A DNA stretch of 64,000 bases from NCBI GenBank assembly GCA_003600225.1, contig QZFT01000100.1, positions 1 to 64,000 of the forward strand, given 5' to 3'. The position numbers and the translations under genes are program-made. A model generated the notes under the pieces. It was given only the letters and a program-made list of their open reading frames with translations. It searched no databases and was not told the origin of the DNA. The DNA comes from Pseudonocardiaceae bacterium YIM PH 21723. Lineage in GTDB: Bacteria > Actinomycetota > Actinomycetes > Mycobacteriales > Pseudonocardiaceae. Below, piece by piece: positions 60,046-64,000 of the stretch. The first letter of the stretch is position 1, and the number at the start of each line of letters is the position of its first letter.

Positions 60046-60262
60046 GACCGGTCAGACACTGGAGATCCTGGCCCTCGGGGCTGCCGTGGGCAGAATTCGC
60101 TTGCGGAACATAGAAATCCTTCGCAGGAAACAGGGAATTCCTTACCCGGCCTGTATGACGAAGTATTCCAGGACGCACAATTGCCTGAAGAATTATCCCT
60201 TTGCAGTATTCCCTGGAAGGTTCACCTTGAACCCGGGTACTCCAACCCCGGATAATGACCTC

Positions 60263-60469
60263 GTGCCTACCTACGAGTTTCGGTGCCGGTCCTGCGGGGA
60301 CACCTTCGAGGTGCAGCGGACCATGGCCGCGTCCGCCGACCCGGCCCTGTGCCCGATCGGCCACGAGGACACCGTGAAGCTGCTGAACACCGTGGGGATG
60401 ACCGGCCGCGCGGGAGCGCCCACCCCTTCGGGCGGTGGCGGCTGCTGCGGCGGTGGTTGTTGCGGCTGA
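60263..60469 (+). CDS. FmdB-family zinc ribbon protein
   Basis: A 68-residue protein beginning PTYEFRCRSCGDTFEVQR, with the CxxC knuckle, a second pair around LCPIGHED, and a Gly/Cys-rich tail (GGGGCCGGGCCG). FmdB-type proteins are small regulators of unknown mode found next to many genes. GTG 60263 is assigned because the conserved PTYEF follows it. About 215 bp of spacer before it hold no recognisable gene. Confidence 0.75.
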   Translation: MPTYEFRCRSCGDTFEVQRTMAASADPALCPIGHEDTVKLLNTVGMTGRAGAPTPSGGGGCCGGGCCG

Positions 60470-60472
60470 CAC

Positions 60473-60496
60473 GTTTTGGAACGACCAGTTCAAAAC
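60473..60496. promoter_or_regulatory. operator of the TetR-MFS-SDR regulon, site 1
   Basis: A 24-base site opening GTTTTG and closing CAAAAC, with GAACGACC and AGTT at the centre, is largely palindromic; the flanking bases extend perfect outer arms to 10 bp. It ends 16 bp before the TetR start. A matching site lies before the MFS gene. Confidence 0.7.
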
Positions 60497-60512
60497 GTGT
60501 TACGGTTCCACC

Positions 60513-61091
60513 ATGCCCAGACCACGCACCTTCGATGAGCAGCACGCCGTCCAGGCGGCCATGCGCGTCTTCTGGGAGCACGGCTACGAGGCCACCTCCA
60601 CCCAGGACCTGTGCGACGCCACCGGCCTGGGCCGCAGCAGCATCTACAACACCTTCACCAGCAAGCACGACCTGTTCACCAGGGCGCTGGTCCACTACAT
60701 GGACGACCGCAACGAGCGGCAGCTCACCATCCTGCGGGACGACAGCCGGTCGGCCCGGGAACGCATCGAGGCGTTCCTGACCCTGATGACCGAGGGCGAG
60801 GCGCAACTGGGCTGCTTCGTGGTGAACACCATCGCGGAACTGGCCCCGCACGACCCGGAGATCGCCACCCTGCTGGACCGCGACCGCACCCTGCGACTGG
60901 GCATCGTCGAACAGGTCATCGCCTGCGGCCAGCGGGACGGCACCATCACCGCCGCCCAGCCGCCGGCGGCCCTGGCCACCTACCTCAACGCGGTGATCGC
61001 CGGAATCCGCATCGCCGGCCAGGGTGGCGCCGACCAGCCCACCCGCCGGACGATCGCCGACACCGCCCTCCGCGCCTTCAACCCCGACTGA
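60513..61091 (+). CDS. TetR family regulator
   Basis: A 192-residue regulator with the helix-turn-helix TSTQDLCDATGLGRSSIYNT. The C-terminal domain (about 70-192) carries CFVVNTIAELAPHDPEIATL, seen in TetR_C_16-like proteins. ATG 60513 is chosen as MPRPRTFDEQ. Two 24-base palindrome-like sites, before its own start and before the MFS gene, share GTTTTG...AAAAC and probably bind this protein. Confidence 0.87.
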   Translation: MPRPRTFDEQHAVQAAMRVFWEHGYEATSTQDLCDATGLGRSSIYNTFTSKHDLFTRALVHYMDDRNERQLTILRDDSRSARERIEAFLTLMTEGEAQLGCFVVNTIAELAPHDPEIATLLDRDRTLRLGIVEQVIACGQRDGTITAAQPPAALATYLNAVIAGIRIAGQGGADQPTRRTIADTALRAFNPD

Positions 61092-61145
61092 TTATCCGTC
61101 TTCAAGCCGGATGTTGGCCCCAACATCCGGCTCGAAGACGGATAA
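61092..61145. terminator. long hairpin after the TetR gene
   Basis: 26-bp arms with one mismatch (starting TTATCCGTCTTCAAGCCGG) around CC lie directly after the TetR stop. It separates the regulator from the MFS-SDR genes, which then rely on their own promoter with operator site 2. Confidence 0.7.
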
Positions 61146-61156
61146 AGCCCGACCAT

Positions 61157-61180
61157 GTTTTGTACTGACCGTTCTAAAAC
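61157..61180. promoter_or_regulatory. operator of the TetR-MFS-SDR regulon, site 2
   Basis: A 24-base site, GTTTTG then TACTGACCGTTCT then AAAAC, matches site 1 at both ends and at GACC. It lies 10 bp upstream of the MFS start codon. Confidence 0.7.
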
Positions 61181-61190
61181 TGGGGAGATC

Positions 61191-62336
61191 ATGCCTCGAA
61201 CCGTGTACCTGGTGGCGCTGAGCATTTTCGCGATGGTGAGCAGTGAGTTCGCCGTCGCGGGACTGCTCCAGCCGATCGGGGCCGACCTGCACGTGAGCAT
61301 CCCGCAGGTGGGTTACCTGATCACCGCCTACGCCCTGGCGATGTCGCTGGGCGGCCCGGTGCTGTCCATCCTGCTGCTGCGGTTACCGCCGAAGACCGCG
61401 CTGGTGCTGCTGTCCGCCGCCTTCATCCTGGGCAACAGCCTGGCCGCGATCGCCCCCGGTTACGGGCTCATGCTGGTCGCCAGGGTGATCACCGGGGCCA
61501 CGTCGGCCGCGTTCTTCGGCGTCTCCCTCTCCGTGTGCGGCCGGCTGGTCGCCGAGCGGATCCGCGGCCGGGCGGTCGGCACGGCGATGAACGGGTTCAT
61601 GCTCGGCACCCTGCTCGGCCTGCCCCTGGCCACCCTGGTCGGCGATCAGCTCGGCTGGCGGATGGCCTTCTGGGTGATCACCGCGTTGAACCTGCTCGCC
61701 CTGATCGGCCTGCTGATCGGCGTGCCGAAGATCGAGGCGGAGGCACAGCAGGGCGGGCTGGCCGGGGAACTGCGGGTGTTCCGCAGCGGCCGGCTGTGGC
61801 TCGCGCTGTCCACCAGCATGCTGATCATCGGCGCCACCATGACCGCGTTCAGCTACTTCCGGCCGATCCTCATGCAGGTCACCGGGTTTTCCGAGGGCGC
61901 GGTTCCGGTGCTGCTGCTCGCCTACGGCAGCACGACCGTGCTGGGCAACCTGGTGGTGGGCCGGCTGGCCGACACGCACGCCATGCCGGTGCTGGCCGTC
62001 GGGCTGACGCTGAACATCGCCTTCCTGGCGGCATTCGCGCTGCTCGCTGACCTGCGGCTGCCCGCGGTCCTGTGCCTGCTCGGCATCGGCCTGGTCGGCA
62101 TCACCCTCAACCCGGCGATGTTCACCCGGGTCCAGCGGGTGGGCAACACCGGTCCGCTGGTCAACACCGTGCACACCTCCTGCGTCACCTTCGGCATCGT
62201 CATCGGCTCGGCGATCGGCGGCCTGGCCATCGACGCCTTCGGCCTGCGCGCCCCGCTGTGGCTGGGCGCGGCGCTCGCCGCCCTCGGCCTGCTCAGCCTG
62301 CTTCCGGAAGTCACCCGCACCCGGGTTCCCGCCTAG
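61191..62336 (+). CDS. MFS transporter (DHA1/AraJ-CmlA type)
   Basis: A 381-residue permease with about twelve membrane segments. The first is preceded by MPRTVYLVALSIFAMVSSEF, the loop LRLPPKTALVLLSA sits after helix 2, and VITGATSAAFFGVSLSVCGR in helix 4. Family members export drugs or sugars. GGGGAG upstream supports ATG 61191. It is followed by an SDR gene 14 bp later in one operon. Its regulator is the adjacent TetR. Confidence 0.88.
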   Translation: MPRTVYLVALSIFAMVSSEFAVAGLLQPIGADLHVSIPQVGYLITAYALAMSLGGPVLSILLLRLPPKTALVLLSAAFILGNSLAAIAPGYGLMLVARVITGATSAAFFGVSLSVCGRLVAERIRGRAVGTAMNGFMLGTLLGLPLATLVGDQLGWRMAFWVITALNLLALIGLLIGVPKIEAEAQQGGLAGELRVFRSGRLWLALSTSMLIIGATMTAFSYFRPILMQVTGFSEGAVPVLLLAYGSTTVLGNLVVGRLADTHAMPVLAVGLTLNIAFLAAFALLADLRLPAVLCLLGIGLVGITLNPAMFTRVQRVGNTGPLVNTVHTSCVTFGIVIGSAIGGLAIDAFGLRAPLWLGAALAALGLLSLLPEVTRTRVPA

Positions 62337-62350
62337 AAAGGAACATCATC

Positions 62351-63088
62351 ATGTCCACTCTCACCGGCAAGATCGCGCTGGTCACCGGCGGTAGCCGGGG
62401 CATCGGTGCCGCCGTCGCCCGCACCCTGGCCGCCAAGGGGGCCGATGTGGCGATCACCTACGCCCACAACAAGGACCAGGCCGAACAGGTCGCCACCGAC
62501 CTGCGGGAGCAGGGCGTGCGCGCGTTGACCCTGCGGCTGGACGTCACGCAGGCCGACGAGATCACCGCCGTCGTGGACGAGACGGTCCGCGAACTCGGCA
62601 AGCTGGACATCCTGGTCAACAACGCCGGCTACATGACGCCCCGGGGCGACGAGCCGACGCTGGAGCAGGTGGACCAGCTGCTGGACACCAACACCCGGGG
62701 CGCCTACCTGGTCGCCCAGGCCGCGGCGAAGCACCTGGGCGACGGCGGGCGGATCATCAACCTGGGCAGCATCCTCGGCTCCCGCGTGCCGCGGGCGGGC
62801 GTGACGCTGTACGCGATGAGCAAGGCGGCGATCACCGGGCTGACCAAGGGCCTGTCCCGGGACCTGGGCGACCGGGGCATCACGGTGAACGAGGTGGCCC
62901 CCGGCCCGACGAACACCGACATGAACCCGGCCGACGGTCCGCAGGCGGACGGACAGCGGGCCCGGACCGCGCTGGGCCGCTACGGCGAGCCCGCCGAACT
63001 GGCCGCCACCGTCGCGTTCCTGGCCTCGCCCGAGGCCGCGTTCATCACCGGCAGCACGATCACCGTGGACGGCGGCACCAACGCGTAA
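62351..63088 (+). CDS. SDR family oxidoreductase
   Basis: A 245-residue NAD(P)-dependent dehydrogenase of the FabG/3-oxoacyl type. GGSRGIG (14-20) binds the cofactor, NNAG follows strand 4, and the catalytic Ser-Tyr-Lys set is in GSILGS and YAMSK. It ends INxxxSTITVDGG-like GSTITVDGGTNA. It is the second gene of a TetR-controlled MFS operon, a common detoxification arrangement. A strong hairpin at 63097-63140 follows. Confidence 0.92.
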   Translation: MSTLTGKIALVTGGSRGIGAAVARTLAAKGADVAITYAHNKDQAEQVATDLREQGVRALTLRLDVTQADEITAVVDETVRELGKLDILVNNAGYMTPRGDEPTLEQVDQLLDTNTRGAYLVAQAAAKHLGDGGRIINLGSILGSRVPRAGVTLYAMSKAAITGLTKGLSRDLGDRGITVNEVAPGPTNTDMNPADGPQADGQRARTALGRYGEPAELAATVAFLASPEAAFITGSTITVDGGTNA

Positions 63089-63096
63089 CCCAGGAT

Positions 63097-63140
63097 AGGC
63101 CTCGATTTCGCGCGAAAGTCCCGGCGCGAAATCGAGGCCT
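63097..63140 (+). terminator. terminator of the MFS-SDR operon
   Basis: Perfect 17-bp arms (AGGCCTCGATTTCGCGC and its complement) around a 10-base loop, followed by GTTTTAG, end 8 bp after the SDR stop region begins. Confidence 0.82.
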
Positions 63141-63184
63141 GTTTTAGATTCGTCGCGGAATTTCCGTCCGCGAAAGGGAACTAG

Positions 63185-63757
63185 ATGAAGCGCGCCTGCA
63201 TCGCCTTCACCGCCGTCTTCGCCACCGCCGTCGCCGCCCTGCTGACCGGCCAGTCCGCCACCGTGAGCTCCGTGGCCACCGCCGCCGAGAGCGTGCCGAG
63301 TTACGAGCAGTGGCAGGCCGATGTCAAGCAGGTCATGGACCCGGCCATTCCGTGGCTGCAGAATCGCGCCGCCCAGGGTGGGAACAAGCTGGCGATCGTG
63401 TCGGACATCGACAACACCGCGCTGGAAACCGAATACCACCCCGGCAAGGCGAACAAGCCGGTGTTCGACGCGGTGAAGTGGGGCAAGGACCACGGTTACG
63501 CGATCCTGTTCGTCACCGCGCGCACCTCCGCCTCCAGCGCGCGCACCGATGTGCAGAAGGCCGGCTACCCGGTGGACGGCGTCTGCGTGCGCAAGTCCGG
63601 CGAGACCCTGGCGCAGGGCAAGCAGCGCTGCCGCAAGGACCTGACCGCGCAGGGATACACGATCACCGCGAACATCGGCAACCGCCCGACCGACTTCGAG
63701 GGCGGGGTCTACGAGAAGCAGTTCAAGCTCCCGGACTACGACGGCCAGCTGAGCTGA
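63185..63757 (+). CDS. secreted HAD-family acid phosphatase (class B-like)
   Basis: A 190-residue exported protein with a hydrophobic N-terminus and likely cleavage near the ATAAES segment. The HAD motif I DIDNTALET follows the nucleophile strand KLAIVSDID, TARTS is motif II, and RKDLTAQGY lies near motif III. AAAGGG upstream supports the start. Members hydrolyse phosphomonoesters outside the cytoplasm. A paralogue begins 66 bp downstream. Confidence 0.9.
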   Translation: MKRACIAFTAVFATAVAALLTGQSATVSSVATAAESVPSYEQWQADVKQVMDPAIPWLQNRAAQGGNKLAIVSDIDNTALETEYHPGKANKPVFDAVKWGKDHGYAILFVTARTSASSARTDVQKAGYPVDGVCVRKSGETLAQGKQRCRKDLTAQGYTITANIGNRPTDFEGGVYEKQFKLPDYDGQLS

Positions 63758-63822
63758 GACGGCCATCACTTCGGTGGGCTATCGCTCGTTATAGGAACGT
63801 TGTCGTGGAAAGGGGTTACAGC

Positions 63823-64000
63823 ATGGGGTTCAAGGGCGCTGCCATCGCGCTGTTCACCGTGGCCGGGGTCGTGGCGACCAGCGGCACCGCCGAGGCCGCC
63901 GCACTGCCCAGCTATGAGCAGTGGCAGGCGGATGTGAAGCAGGTCATGGACCCGGCGATCCCGTGGCTGGAGCAGCGGGTGGCGCAGGGTGGCGAGAACC
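63823..64000 (+). CDS. secreted HAD-family acid phosphatase paralogue (partial, runs off the window)
   Basis: The first 59 codons of a second exported phosphatase. The signal segment MGFKGAAIALFTVAGVVATS is followed by LPSYEQWQADVKQVMDPAIP, which matches the mature start of the previous gene almost residue for residue. The 3' part, including the catalytic motifs, lies beyond the window. The duplication appears recent. Confidence 0.88.
   Translation, partial: MGFKGAAIALFTVAGVVATSGTAEAAALPSYEQWQADVKQVMDPAIPWLEQRVAQGGEN

Overview
The window is very GC-rich, with strongly GC-biased third codon positions, GTG/TTG starts and tightly coupled operons. It carries actinobacterial families throughout: DUF397 with an XRE regulator, a TIGR03086 protein, an F420-type oxidoreductase, an accessory SecA2, DUF222-HNH, and Scy/FilP-like coiled coils. 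Together with hairpin repeats of a type I associate with Amycolatopsis-like genomes, this suggests a filamentous actinomycete, probably Pseudonocardiales. The genus is inference.

Layout. 1-4.7 kb: minus-strand genes for a thioredoxin-like co-chaperone, isobutyryl-CoA mutase large subunit (icmA), a thiamine-binding protein, folD and two small unknown proteins. 4.8-10.1 kb: an acyltransferase-type membrane protein with a MarR regulator, a repeat-rich spacer, a DUF222-HNH protein and a two-gene ABC exporter. 10.2-17.6 kb: a secreted GH92 alpha-mannosidase divergent from a LacI regulator and a sugar ABC importer. 17.6-21.6 kb: tandem secreted S1 proteases (the first catalytically dead), a flavin/F420 oxidoreductase and a small membrane protein. 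21.6-28.5 kb: ArsR with two SRPBCC proteins, a SigG-like ECF sigma factor with a TIGR03086 protein, an aromatic-acid MFS carrier, an ABM monooxygenase and an acyl-CoA dehydrogenase. 28.5-34.7 kb: DUF397/XRE pair, small proteins, SecA2, RluA-type pseudouridine synthase. 34.9-40.5 kb: SNF2 helicase plus SWIM protein, a secreted small protein, DNA polymerase IV. 40.4-45.5 kb: two MpaB-family oxygenases, two TetR regulators, membrane proteins, a SnoaL-like protein. 45.6-57.1 kb: meaB, thiolase, methylmalonyl-CoA epimerase, a PepSY protein, a two-component system, hisS, ccr and the scy/filP-like pair. 57.2-64 kb: hydrolase, small zinc protein, a leader with a 15-codon ORF, tRNA-Gln, rtcB, an FmdB-like protein, a TetR-MFS-SDR unit, and two tandem HAD acid phosphatases (the last cut by the window edge).

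How the genes work together. icmA, meaB, epimerase, thiolase and ccr belong to C4/C5 acyl-CoA metabolism (butyryl/isobutyryl, ethylmalonyl and methylmalonyl-CoA), which can also supply polyketide extender units. Their closeness to scy/filP-like genes resembles the arrangement I recall from Streptomyces coelicolor. The GH92 enzyme and the sugar importer form a plausible mannoside-use locus.

Most unusual signals. (1) A dispersed palindrome with 19-21 bp arms occurs five times, four of them at or within 7 bp of a stop codon; two copies supply the same Arg-Ser-stop ending, and one lies beside the DUF222-HNH gene. (2) An attenuator-like leader with a 15-codon ORF precedes tRNA-Gln(CUG) and rtcB. 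(3) Two different three-armed hairpin repeats bracket ccr. (4) Long palindromic operators sit in front of TetR-controlled operons.
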